A DNA stretch of 64,000 nucleotides from Liolophura sinensis (GCF_032854445.1 NC_088296.1:18465485-18529484), one strand, 5' to 3'; positions 13,614-23,552 are shown, numbered from the stretch's first letter. Notes: generated from the sequence alone by a model not told the origin. A program made the numbers and translations.

Positions 13614-13706
13614 GGTTTACAGTTTGATAAAAACGTTTGAAGAACCATTTTTTCAAAATCGCACCTTTCGTCAGGAACGTCGCCAAATATAGTTAATGCT
13701 ATTATG

Positions 13707-13952
13707 TATCTGTTTATTTTACTGGTGTTTTACGTCGGACTCAAGAATGTTTAACTTTTAGGGCAGCGACCAGCCTCGTGGTGGGAGGAAACCGAACCTT
13801 ATCCACGACCACTACATGCAGAAGGCCTTCCCCCGTCAGACCAGAGAGGAAGTCACCATGAGCTGGATTTGAACTCACAGATAGCGCATTGGTGAGCGAA
13901 TGTTGGACCATTATGCTGCACTAGCACGCTAACTACTAGGCCACCGAGGCCT
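13707..13952 (-). mobile_element. SINE-A, full-length
   Basis: ACTGGTGTTTTACGTCGGAC, GTGGGAGGAAACC, ATGAGCTGGATTTGAACTCA, CTAGGCCACCGAGGCC. The previous copy lies less than 100 bp away in the same orientation, as independent insertions. Confidence 0.8.
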
Positions 13953-14152
13953 TGGTAATAGGATCTGTTCCAGCAGAACCTTATATGTTATGTATCCTTA
14001 AATAAGCTCAAATAAGACCATCAAGCCTTCACCTAAACTAACCTCAGCTATATCAAAACATATCCTAGCCAACCACCACTTCGAAATAGACTGGAACACT
14101 GTTAAACCCATCAAAATCAACATAACCAACATCTCAAAAAGGAAGCTAATGG

Positions 14153-14253
14153 AAGCCAGCATGAGCTGGACTTGAACTCACATCGACCGCATTGGTGAAA
14201 GGCTCCTGGGTTTTTACGCTGCGCTAACGTGCTAAATCAAGTGAGCCACTATC
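14153..14253 (-). mobile_element. SINE-A head fragment
   Basis: GAAGCCAGCATGAGCTGGAC through CTCCTGGGTTTTTACGCTG to GTGAGCCAC. Only the tRNA-related 5' third is present. Confidence 0.7.
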
Positions 14254-14398
14254 TGTTCAGAAGATTCAATCGTTTGATAAGTAGGCCGTGTAACAATGCT
14301 GCAAGCACTTTGCTCACCTTTCTCTCCCTTTTTTTCTAAACGTCTCATGTATATACTTATATCAACGCCGACGTTTCATTATAAATGATCGGAACCGT

Positions 14399-14560
14399 TC
14401 CCGATGGCTCAGTTGGTAGAGCGCCCTCTTCGTGGACAGTAGGTCCAGGGTCAATCCTGGGCCGGGTCACACCTAAGACCTCAAAACAGGAAGTTGTAGC
14501 TTCTTCGCTTGGCATTTAGCATTAATGGGATAGTGCAACGGCTGGTTGAAAATGGACCGA
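14399..14560 (+). mobile_element. SINE-B head with intact tRNA-like promoter
   Basis: TCCCGATGGCTCAGTTGGTA then GAGCGCCCTCTTCGTGGACA matches a tRNA D-arm/A-box region. CCAGGGTCAATCCTGGGCC is the B-box/T-arm equivalent. It then runs into the SINE-B body (CACACCTAAGACCTC, AGGAAGTTGTAGCTTCTTCG) and stops. It looks tRNA-like but is clearly the head of the SINE, not a stand-alone tRNA gene. Confidence 0.75.
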
Positions 14561-15470
14561 TATGCACATTAAGGCATTGTCAGTTGGCTGCAGCATCTCT
14601 AACGGTGACAAAATCCACACTTTATTGCAAACACCAATACAATCCAACATTATATGTTTCAAAATTGTAAAAAAAAAAAATAAAAGATGTAGGAAAACCT
14701 TATTTTAACAACGATTTAATACATCAAATTTGGGCCAAATCCGCGCCTCACCGAAGCCTTACCGCGCCACCTCAACTATTTCCTCGGTAGTCCAATCATG
14801 GGATTGAAGCCTCCGCCTTCTTATCATCGTACTTGCAAAGCCTGTGCATGTGTTATCCATTGTCAAAACTGTTTCAGTTTTGAACCTAGCCTCATCTTAT
14901 GCATGTTCAACGAACGGAAAAACATTCGCAAAAAAAAAAACAAAAAAAACAGAGATCACAAAATATAAGTTTATTATGTTTTTATTGATTTCTGAAAATC
15001 CAATTTAAAACGAATATGTTACTAAAATTTGAAATAAAGTGAAGACCAACTAGCGTAGGGACGTAATCTCTAGTTAAAGGTTTACGTTAAAAATATCATC
15101 CTAGAATGCAAGCACCACGACAAAGTAGGATAAAAAGCCTGCACCGCTGATTGTGTTTATGACAGACGGAAAAAAAATTAACGGCAAATATGCAATCCTC
15201 AATATATTAAAACATATATTCAGTTATATCAGTTGTCAGTGTATACATATTGATAGTTAATATAGTCCAATAGTTCCCTACAATTACAGCCTTTTTTCTG
15301 GCACCGTAAAAGACATTGCGCTTTTCAATAAAACATCGTCACACTCCTGATAAGACGAAAGACACCAAAGTGCCACATTTATATAGGAATACAACTAACA
15401 TTGTAAAATAAAAATATTGGCATATAATATACATAAATTTATCTTTCTTCTCACTCCATATTATGACATC
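14561..15470. other. Gene-free AT-rich stretch
   Basis: Intergenic sequence downstream of the minus-strand AChBP-like gene. Poly-A runs occur at about 14670-14683 and 14928-14950. No gene or repeat family recognised. Confidence 0.5.
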
Positions 15471-15579
15471 ATTAAGACGTCATTCTTCTCAAAATAATTT
15501 CGTAATGAATCCTTAACTTTCTCTCTTTTTTCTGAAAATTAGATTAAAGCTATTTTTCAGCCCGCCGAGACCTTTTTTT

Positions 15580-15934
15580 CTATTCTTCAACACACTTTTT
15601 CGGTCGACGTTGGAATGTGAAGCTATACACTACAGAAGGATACACACTTTCGAATAATTCGCACGTTTTCAACTTGAGTTCTGCGGAGCTGTCGGCAAGG
15701 TTCCAGCTTTGATTAGGAACCAATTCTTTCACGTAGGGTTCTGAACCGTCGACAACCGGGTTCACCTCGCTGCCATCGTGCGACCAGGACCCAATAATCA
15801 GGGTGCATGTCACGTTGTTGTTGTTGTCGCTTGTCTGACACGGCACCTTTATTCTGACCGCTGGCACCAGCATGACTTCTCCGCTTGAGTACAGTAAAGC
15901 GGTTCGTGCGGTGAGGTATTCGATTGGTGCCAAA
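15580..15934 (-). CDS. AChBP-like soluble Cys-loop protein, terminal exon
   Basis: This exon encodes the C-terminal half of a Cys-loop receptor-type extracellular ligand-binding domain. A minus-strand acceptor (TTTGTTTGATCAG, AG at 15936-15935) opens it in phase 2; 117 residues follow to a stop. Visible: a beta-strand run TARTALLYSSGEVMLVPAVR; a short Cys loop, C-x10-C (CQTSDNNNNVTC); the loop-B tryptophan in IIGSWSHDG; a loop-C region LKTCELFESVYPSVVYSFTF; and an end at RRPKKCVEE. There is no transmembrane segment: the chain stops where receptors would enter M1, as in molluscan acetylcholine-binding proteins. The 12-residue-type short Cys loop also fits AChBP rather than the C-x13-C of receptors. 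Odd points: loop C has one cysteine, not the vicinal pair used to contact acetylcholine, and the usual loop-C tyrosine before it is absent. Acetylcholine binding is therefore uncertain. NVT and NQS are possible N-glycosylation sites. Confidence 0.8.
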
Positions 15935-16283
15935 CTGATCAAACAAACGAAAATGACAAAGTCAGGATGAAGTAAAGACAAGTTTTTAAACTTAGAACCA
16001 ATGTGTAATACTTGTAAAAGATATTAAGAGGTATCGTTGTGCCTCTTTTGTTTTCTGTTTGTATGTTTGCTGCAAATTGCTAAGTAGGCTAAATTTTAAA
16101 TTTCTATTTACACTAACTGTAAGTCGAGTTTAAGACCCCAGAGATTTAACAAAAAGTGATAAATCAAACGGACGGTTGTAACTTTGACCACTCAATAATT
16201 CAACAGAAGTTGAACAAATTAGACACAGTGTAGTTTCTGTGTCATGAACAGTACCGTTGTCATAATTTTAAGCGAGTAATATT

Positions 16284-16430
16284 TGTTTACTTATTTGATT
16301 GGTGCTTTTACGCCGTACTCAAGAATATTTCACTTATACGACGGCGGCCAGCATTATGATGGGAGAAAACCGCCCAGAGCCCAGGGGAAACCCACGACCA
16401 TCCACAGCTTGCTGCCACCGAGGAATATGG
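16284..16430 (-). mobile_element. SINE-A, 3' two thirds
   Basis: TTATTTGATTGGTGCTTTTA, ACTCAAGAATATTTCACTTA, ACGACGGCGGCCAGCATTAT and CCCACGACCATCCACAGCTT. It lies inside the presumed third intron of the AChBP-like gene. Confidence 0.8.
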
Positions 16431-17480
16431 TTCATAACTGAGGTCGCTGAACTAAAAAGGCACGCCTTGTCTCTCGACAAGATGACATTTCCGTCACGAT
16501 TTTTTCAACAACAAAAACAGTGTCACGTTAGCCCTGTCTGTTAAGCCGTTGTAAGTTAGAAGGGTGGAGCTGAAACAACACACTAACCTCAGGTGGCATG
16601 CACTCGATGTCCCGCTGCATGATCGTACTCGTGACCTCTACGGTCATGTATTAAACATCCTACCTTCCTATATCGTCGTCCTGTTATCTGTCAGTGTGAA
16701 GTTTGAGTATACTCATCGCTGATGAGTCGACTGATTATCGCAGTAAAGCGTAATCCACGCTAACATACCAGTTTAGCAATGGAATTCACTTCCGGGTTGG
16801 AGAAGACCTGCCATGTTTGATGACGTGCCCAGACGGAAAGTCACGTGGTTTGTTCTATATAGGCACAGACCCCCATTACAACTTCCGTTTTTCGGGAGGG
16901 GAGGAATGCAATTCTGTGTATTTTAGGATAAAAAGTCTATTTTTTGCAGTCAGCCTGCCGTTTTTGGTGTACAGGTGCATGTTTGATATCAAAATGATGG
17001 AAATTGTCTAAGGTTTGGACAGGTATGAGTTTTAATGGTGAAAGTTTGGAATTCTGGGCGAGAGGACACAAGGAGTTAGGTGGTGATGAAGCTGCGAGTG
17101 AGGTTCCCTTGGCGTTGCCAAGCAATGGCTTCTTTCTCACAGGCTGGGGCAGGTATGCACCAAAGCTTATTGGCCACGAAATGTTTGGGGCTGAGCTACA
17201 GGGCTAAACGTTAACATCGTCACCTATGGAAAATTAATGGGGGGGGGGGGGATCTGTGGGCATATAAAGCAGGCGACTGCGGGGACTTTGTTTGAGATCA
17301 GAGCATCGAGCAGTGAGGGAAAAAGAAGCAAGATGGTGCGGTGCATGTCTAGATCCTTGATTCCCGGGGGCGTTTAACTGTCGCTTATGTAGGCTAACCG
17401 GGAGAGAGTTATGCTAGCACAGAACGAACGGCGTGAAACCCTTGCGTACTGATTTTCCTTAACAGGAGCGTCGAAGCGCT
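16431..17480. other. Intronic or intergenic stretch within the AChBP-like locus
   Basis: No exon recognised on either strand. I looked for the missing ligand-binding-domain exon (a W-x-D-x-R-L start and a W-x-P-D-I end on the minus strand) and did not find it. A 13-G run lies at about 17238-17250, followed by CATATAAAGC, which is TATA-like but unsupported. Confidence 0.45.
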
Positions 17481-17484
17481 CTGT

Positions 17485-18062
17485 GGTCAAGGACTGTGTA
17501 TCTATCTCCCGGCTGACACGGCACCCCTCCCCACACGGCAGTCCTGGTTTCTTTTAGCCCTGCGCAGTATCTCCCGTTTACAAGGACTGTGTAGATACAC
17601 AGTCCTTGACCTGTATACGAGTCTGGGGAACAGTTACACTGGTCCCTACAGAATTCGGACTTACAAGGCACGGGTATCCACACCGAGAAGTAATACCATC
17701 TTGGCCTTTACAGATGGGGAGTCCGCAGACTTGGCTAGGTAGTATAAATACTGTACAGGCCCAATAGGGTGACTGACCAGCGTTTATATACATATGAGAC
17801 TAGGCTTTATAGCTCATGTCCAAGCGTATATATAAGGTGGGCCGCTCGTCTTTGATCTCTCCTCAGCGGAAGTTAAACACCAACCCGCCGCCTCAGGGCC
17901 TGGTTGGTGAGTTGCCCGGGCTGCTGTGGGGACGGCGTGCAGTGTTACCCGGAAGATACTGCGCAGGGCTGAAGGAAACCGAAACTGCCGTGTAAGGACG
18001 GGATGCCGTGTCAGCTGGAAGATACTCCGCAGGGCTGAAGGAGACTGGGACTGTCGTGTACT
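17485..18062. repeat. Foldback/palindromic repeat cluster
   Basis: Three nested symmetries. First, 17485-17503 and 17593-17611 are perfect 19-bp inverted repeats (GGTCAAGGACTGTGTATCT and its complement). Second, 17581-17608 is a near-perfect hairpin, CAAGGACTGTGTA-GA-TACACAGTCCTTG. Third, 17533-17576 is an inverted copy of the unit at 17948-17993 (GATACTGCGCAGGGCTGAAG), which is repeated directly at 18015-18059. The DNA is GC-richer than its surroundings. Class unknown; a foldback or non-autonomous DNA element is one possibility. Confidence 0.65.
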
Positions 18063-18914
18063 AGTCGCAGGAGAGCGACGGAAGCTAACTGGGCTGCTGG
18101 TGTCAACGTGTTTACGGTAGTTACCAAAGTTGCCGTGACGGACTGAGTTGCCGCGGTCGCTGTGAGGGACGAGGTTGCCGGGCCGACGGGAGAGCACAGT
18201 GGCGACTACGTATAGACAGGGTTAAACTGAGTTGTAGAATAGGTTTTATTACATGGATTGTACTTGGGAACACTGTTGTATTTTCACAGAATAAATTCCA
18301 TCATTGTTGTTGTAGTAACATTTGAAATTTGTCTTCACTGGTTATTACCGTATTCTTCCCCGACCTCTCTGACTACACCAGGTCAGGTTGAATTGGGTTT
18401 CCTGTTGTGGCTAGGTCTGTGCTTAGATACACGTTACCATGTTCAGCCTAAGGGTATACGCTACAATACTGATCTCAGATCACATTTACTCACCCGTTGT
18501 ACACTTCGAAATCCGGTGCCCACACCTTATCAGCCGGAAGTAAGAGCTTCTTTGGCCCAAGCGAATCCCATGAGACGCGAGGATCTTTATACGACTGTAA
18601 ACAAGAAAGGAGTCGATTTGCTTGTTTATTATTTACTTATAGGTGAAACATAAGCATTTCCATCAGTGACAAAAACGTTGTTTTGCAAGTTAATATCAAT
18701 TTTGTTATTAAAGTTTCATGTGTCACACCCAAACTCCATGGAGATGAAAAAAAAACAATTTTTGTTTTATGACACAAATCTGACGTCAGCGGAATGACGT
18801 CAAAATACAGTGTTGCATAGTAACGCACTTAGCATAGTAGAAATAGAAATATTCGTCTATAAAAAAACATGAGCTTTACCTACATTCGCAATCAATATTA
18901 GGACACCGTCCTGA
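18063..18914. other. Gene-free stretch
   Basis: The open frame at 18258-18653 (plus, 131 codons) has no recognisable domain. No splice-site pair or repeat family recognised. It could be part of the element that begins near 17485. Confidence 0.35.
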
Positions 18915-19100
18915 CGCTATTCTTCTCAAACAATTTCGTGAAGAACACTTGTAGTGTCCTTGTTCCTCAAAATCTGTTTAAAGCTGTTTTCTCCAATCCC
19001 CTGAGATCATTCTTTTTTATATGTAAACAATGGCGAAGATATAATTTCTTTACTCAACACACTCTTTATGCTGAGGCTGGAATGTAAAGCTATACACCAC
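18915..19100 (-). pseudogene. Relic of second AChBP-like 3' end
   Basis: Minus-strand 19100-19050 reads VVYSFTFQPQHKECVE then stop. This parallels VVYSFTFQRRPKKCVEE at the end of the exon at 15580. The similarity continues into the 3' flank: ATTCTTCTCAAACAATTTCG here against ATTCTTCTCAAAATAATTTC near 15482, then TTTAAAGCTGTTTTCTCC here against TTAAAGCTATTTTTCAGC near 15545. The gene's 3' end was thus duplicated. Coding similarity stops abruptly at 19101, where a SINE-A begins, so the rest of the exon is gone. Confidence 0.75.
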
Positions 19101-19290
19101 ACTAGTTTTACGCCATGCTCAGGTAATATTTGACATATGCGATGGTGGGAGGAAACCAGCAGACCCTGGGGGAGACCCACTACAATTGGCAAAACGGTGG
19201 AAGACCTTTGCACGTACGGCTGGAGAGGAAGCCAACATGAGGTGGACTTGAACTCACAGCGACCGTATTGTAAGAGGCTCCTGGGTAATT
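19101..19290 (-). mobile_element. SINE-A inserted in duplicated AChBP-like exon
   Basis: TTTTACGCCATGCTCAGGTA, GGTGGGAGGAAACCAGCAGA, GTGGACTTGAACTCACAGCG, GAGGCTCCTGGGTAATTGCG. It directly abuts the relic exon at 19100 and leaves only about 40 bp before the donor of exon 2 at 19331. The missing exon 3 and most of the terminal exon cannot lie in this gap. Confidence 0.8.
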
Positions 19291-19330
19291 GCGGTCTCAA
19301 GACCTCGCCACATTTCAATCCAATACCCAC

Positions 19331-19523
19331 CTGTTGCATGTAGAAAGTGGCGTCTAGGAACCGCTGCTTTGTGTTCACCTCAACGATGTTGATTAGGTGG
19401 AGACTGAGGGAGACATTGCTGTACTGAGGGTCCACTTCACCAGGAGCAACAAGATTCACGCTCTCATCCAGCGTGCGGAGCAAGTTCTTGTATTGTGCGG
19501 TTGGGTCACTGCACACCACATGC
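19331..19523 (-). CDS. AChBP-like protein, exon 2
   Basis: Codes the N-terminal helix and first beta strands of a Cys-loop ligand-binding domain (DPTAQYKNLLRTLDESVNLV; then VSLSLHLINIVEVN; then FLDATFYMQQ). The acceptor is TAAATCCAG (AG at 19525-19524) and the donor CAG|GTGGGT (GT at 19330). It begins by completing a codon from exon 1 (GG + G) and ends in phase 0 after 83 codons in total. NVS is a possible glycosylation site. The next exon must start in phase 0 and end two bases into a codon to meet the exon at 15934. A length of 110 nt, the classic size of the following nicotinic-receptor exon, satisfies this and would give about 237 residues including the signal peptide, the AChBP size. Confidence 0.75.
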
Positions 19524-19594
19524 CTGGATTTATAAAAAAAAATAACAAAGCTCGCTAAATTTGGAGTTTTTAGTGTTTTACACACACCTTAATT

Positions 19595-20280
19595 TTTGAC
19601 GTATTTTCTTACGTACTCCAAAATATTGCACCTATTCATTTGACGGCTTTCAACTTTACGACCGCGGAAGTAGGCAATATGAGCATCGCGACCGCTGTGT
19701 GAACTCAAACCTTTAGTTTGAGGTCGAACTGAAATTTATTTGCAACGTGCAAAACACGAGTTGTTTTCATTAGCCTGTTTTCCACATATTAAAGTAATTT
19801 TCAAGCGCTTAGTTTCCTTTTTAAACTAAAACAATACCAAAATATTTTTAATATTAATCAGAGGTTTTTTTTAGTATAAAGTAAAAACAGTTTATAGTAT
19901 AAAGTTAAAACTTTAAAACTTATCCTCTTGCTAATATCTGTACAGCGAAATAGGACATCAAAAATATTTTTAGCTAATTTTAACTTACACTCTCAGCTAC
20001 ATTCGTGGAAAATTTAAAAACATTATGTTACAAAATAAGCAAGAAAAAGTGATTTACCTGATCTTAAGACTTTCCTTCAGAGAGTCTGTTCTAAAAACCG
20101 CATCATGAATGTTCAGCTTACGCCACAGTTTACCGATATAGGTATTTATTTATTTTATACACTCTTATAATCCGGCAGCTTTTAATCTCAGTTTTAGATG
20201 GAGTTAATAGGTTAGATCTTAGGTAGGTCAAAACTGGTGAATTTTAATAAAAATTTAATGTAGCAATTCTGTTCTGTCAC
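19595..20280. other. Intron 1 of the AChBP-like gene
   Basis: AT-rich, about 760 bp between donor 20284 and acceptor 19524. A very degenerate SINE-A-like block may lie near 19600-19700 (ACTCCAAAATATTGCACC). Nothing else seen. Confidence 0.5.
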
Positions 20281-20284
20281 CTAC

Positions 20285-20340
20285 CCAAAAAGGATCAGTG
20301 CAGCTGTGGCCAAACCCAGTACAGCTCCGTTGATAATCAT
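20285..20340 (-). CDS. AChBP-like protein, exon 1 (signal peptide)
   Basis: Minus-strand ATG at 20340 gives MIINGAVLGLATAALILF followed by a split glycine codon. The donor GG|GTAGGT (GT at 20284-20283) is good, and its phase (two bases) is exactly what exon 2 at 19523 requires. The peptide is a compact hydrophobic secretion signal with small residues near its end, as expected for a secreted AChBP. The start is the first ATG before the hydrophobic core. Too short to be recognised by homology alone, so the call rests on phase, position and signal character. Confidence 0.65.
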
Positions 20341-20775
20341 GTCGTCGAGGTTTCGGTGGTTCGCGGAAGAGTCGTGCCCAATCCCGAGTACAATGTTATA
20401 TATAACTGCCACGAATGAACGAGAAAATAATTGCATAATTTGGTACGAAGACAGGATATTTGGCCTGTCAAAAATTAGAACGACAGGATGAAATTGAATT
20501 GTTCGCGAAATAGCCTGGGAATTTTCAGACCGGTAATTCTCTAGCCAAAATCCCTGAGTGCACTTGTCTGTTAGGAAGAGCCTTTGGCATTTACATCAAA
20601 TACGGATTCATTATTAATACACTGAATTGGATTACGCTTGTCGCCATACAGAAAATTTGTCAATGGCCGTCTGAAGTCATGTTTCATGTCACGTCGACTT
20701 CATGCACAACATGATTAGTTTTATCTGTTTACCTTACAATGACCCGAAGAACCCAGTAAATTGACATTTGTTATA
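20341..20775. promoter_or_regulatory. Presumed upstream region of AChBP-like gene
   Basis: Sequence upstream of the minus-strand start. No convincing TATA box or initiator was identified; the placement is by position only. Confidence 0.25.
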
Positions 20776-20779
20776 TCCT

Positions 20780-20928
20780 GGGGGTCGGGCAGCAGCCTGG
20801 GGATGGCTGTGGGTTTCCCCCGGACTCTGCGTGGTTTCCTTCTACTGTAATGCTTGCCGCCGTCGTATAAGTGAAATATTCCTGAGTACGGCGCAAAACA
20901 CAAATCAGATCAACAAATAAATATAAGC
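20780..20928 (+). mobile_element. SINE-A copy, 3' half
   Basis: GCCTGGGGATGGCTGTGGGT, GCCGCCGTCGTATAAGTGAA, ATATTCCTGAGTACGGCGCA, short AAATAAATA tail. Confidence 0.8.
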
Positions 20929-21319
20929 AAGTGTATAATCGAAGCACGAAGCAATTTTATATTGTTGTCTCACAGTAATAAATAACGTGTTAACTCAACA
21001 ACTAGGGTAACTATTCATTATCACTTGTGGCTTCAACTTCCACCAGATTTTCACATTTTTTATTTCCACCTAAAGAATCAAAAACACTAACGCAACCGAC
21101 CATGGAGGATATGAACTTGTAATGACGACTTTCCCCCCACACCCAAACATTACAGTAGACCGCCAACCTGCGAAGTACCAATCAGCTGGCGTCTTTAGCA
21201 GATAGAAATCATTGGGAGACCAATGTAATAAGTTCTAACCATGTGAAAGATTTACAGCTCGGACAGTACTATATGTGTGAATGCATGATTGGAGCTTAAG
21301 GTCTTAGTTAACAAAAGCA
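20929..21319. other. Gene-free stretch
   Basis: No open frame, splice pair or repeat recognised. Confidence 0.45.
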
Positions 21320-21705
21320 GTTTCTACTCGTTTCGGATGTTGAATGTGTGGGCTTGACGTGAGAGACGAGTCAAGGATGTTTTAACACACGCTTTTAAAA
21401 ACTCTCTCCAGGATCAGCTCTGTGTTGGCTCTGGGAGTTGGTTTTTGTACACCAGCAGCTCTCAAGTGACGAAGGAACGAGGCATGTACGTTTTGCTTGG
21501 TGTTCTTCCTTCAAAACCATCCTGCCAATGTCCGCCGGTGAATAGCTGCTCTGACTCGTTTTCGATTTTTGAATGTGTGGGCTTGACGCCAGAGACAAGT
21601 CGGAAATCTCTTAACATTCACGTCTTAGAAACTCTTATCAGGTTCGGCCCGAGTCTTGGCTTTGTATGTTAACAGCTTTGGAGTAACGAAGGAATAAGAA
21701 GACGA
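21320..21705. repeat. Diverged tandem duplication, about 230-bp unit
   Basis: 21330-21485 and 21555-21705 share the order TGAATGTGTGGGCTTGACG, GAGACGAGTCAAG / GAGACAAGTCGG, AAACTCT…CAGG, and AGTGACGAAGGAACGAG / AGTAACGAAGGAATAAG. The copies differ by substitutions and indels. No coding function is evident; open frames here are not recognised. Confidence 0.6.
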
Positions 21706-21989
21706 CATGGTTCGGAGACGGATGATAATGTTTAATTTATTACAACAATCATACTCTTCTGATACACAACACACACCTTAATCGGTTTGTCAAGCATTAT
21801 TACTGACACAGTAAATGTATTTAAGATATCAAATCCACATTGAGCCAAGACGTTGTAAACAGCACTGTTACATAAGCGACTTACTTCAGTGGCATTTAAA
21901 CTTTTAACACATAGCACCAATCCGTTTAACAAATATAACCATCGTATTTAACATGGCATGAAGGGTATTCATACAATTAAGGCATAGAG

Positions 21990-22450
21990 CATGAAGAGTA
22001 AAACCAGAGCAGCGACGACAGTGTGACAGACGTACAGTGTAGAGAGTAAACCAGAGCAGCGACGACAGTGTGACAGACGTGCAGCATGGAGAGTAAACCA
22101 GAGCAGCGACGACGGTGTGATAGACGTACAGCGTAGAGAGTAAACCAGAGCAGCGACGACGGTGTGACAGACGTACAGCGTAGAGAGTAAACCAGAGCAG
22201 CGACGACAGTGTGACAGACGTGCAGCATAGAGAGTAAACCAGAGCACCGACGACGGTGGTGATAGCTGGCAAATGGTCTAACGTAACCGGTGCAATACCA
22301 CCTCTTGTGATTACCTCAGTCAGAGTTTTATTCTAACTGTCCATGTAAATGCATAAATAGTAGCAATTTACATGCCCCTAGCACTATGGCCTACGAAAAA
22401 TTAGGTGAAAAAATGCAGTGATATTGATTGCAATTTATTAGACGTCATTG
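21990..22450 (+). repeat. Repeat E with an internal 47-bp array
   Basis: Five to six copies of a 47-bp unit (CCAGAGCAGCGACGACAGTG, TGACAGACGTACAGC, GTAGAGAGTAAA) run from about 21995 to 22262. They are followed by the body shared with 22575-22810: AGCTGGCAAATGGTCTAACG, TTACCTCAGTCAGAGTTTTA, CTAGCACTATGGCC. Minus-strand open frames (for example 21904-22272) are shadows of the array. Confidence 0.8.
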
Positions 22451-22574
22451 GTCTAGAAATGCTGTGTTGTCATCACATTTAACATACAACCACATTAAAA
22501 CAATACAAAGGCACCAGGCCTCGGGAATGATGAGCCCACCAGCAGAATCATGGTTCATGGAGGAATACAGTATA

Positions 22575-22810
22575 ATGAAAGACGTACAGCATAGAGAGTA
22601 AGACCAGAGCAGTGACGACAGTGTGAAAGCTGGAAAATGATCACATGTAACCGGTGAAATACGGCCCCTGTCAATTTACCTCAGTCAGGCCTTTATTCGA
22701 ACTGTTCAAGTAAATGCGTGTATAGTAGCAAATCACAAGCCCCCTAGCACCATGGTTTAAGCAGAATTAGGTAAAAAAGGCAGTGATGTTAATTGCAGAC
22801 TGACGACAGG
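22575..22810 (+). repeat. Repeat E, copy with one 47-bp unit
   Basis: Same order as the preceding copy (GACGTACAGCATAGAGAGTA, GTGACGACAGTGTG, AAGCTGGAAAATGATCACAT, TTACCTCAGTCAGGCCTTTA, CTAGCACCATGG), but with a single 47-bp unit. The internal array therefore expanded in one copy and not the other. Confidence 0.75.
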
Positions 22811-23385
22811 GGCGTGTCTTTGTATAGACTCTACCCTCAATTAAACCCTGTGTTGTCATCACATACAATCACATTATTCACGATCCATGCATTACCAATC
22901 TCCGATACGTACGAGTAGACTCTTTTAGTAATGAAGATACAGATATATACAGAATATGTTCGGCTGAGCGTAAAGAGTCTTCAGGTAATATTGAACTATG
23001 TCAACTCTGTTGTATCTCTAAAATAAAATAGATCCGGTAGACAACATAAAACTGATAGGCATTTACATGTTAAAATAAAAACGGCTATCTGACCAGCCTT
23101 GTAGACATGTCATACGTTTTCTATAAAACACCAGTGTATTGGAGAAAATGTGGAAAAGATTTACTGAAGACGTCCTTGTAAAAAGGATGCCAGCCTATGT
23201 TTTAATAAAAAAAAAGTGTGGGTGTTTAGTCCCACCATATACATGTAACGTGTTTTATGGATAAGACGACTTAGTTCAAATAAAAACAGCAAAGTGTTTG
23301 CTCATTGATGCGTGTGTGTTGTATAAATACATGTAATGCCTCGTTAATATTTGCAGGGTGCTAAAGGATTCTCTATCTTATGATT
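22811..23385. other. Gene-free stretch
   Basis: AT-rich, no recognisable gene or repeat. Confidence 0.5.
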
Positions 23386-23387
23386 CC

Positions 23388-23552
23388 GGGCAGAGGTCGC
23401 AGGAAACCCATGACCATCCCACGACAGGCCTTCCCACGTACGGCTGGAGAGGAAGCCAGCATGAGCTGGACTTGAACTCACAGAGAAAGTATTGGTGAGA
23501 GTCTACTAAGTCAAAGCGCCGCTCTAGCTCGCTAACCACTCGGCCACGCAAA
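23388..23552 (-). mobile_element. SINE-A, 5' two thirds
   Basis: CAGGAAACCCATGACCATCC, CACGTACGGCTGGAGAGGAA, GCCAGCATGAGCTGGACTTG and head complement CTAACCACTCGGCCACGC. The tail is missing. Confidence 0.8.

Noticed and set aside
14399-14475. A stand-alone tRNA gene
   Set aside because: It has clear A- and B-box-like blocks, but it runs directly into the SINE-B body and the stems do not pair well enough.
17221-18640. LTR retrotransposon with TATA boxes (CATATAAAG, TATATATAAGG)
   Set aside because: No pair of long terminal repeats, primer-binding site or gag/pol motif was found.
19007-19585. A single 192-codon minus-strand gene
   Set aside because: Its frame runs from intron 1 through real exon 2 into a SINE and then reads the relic exon in the wrong frame; only 19331-19523 is coding.
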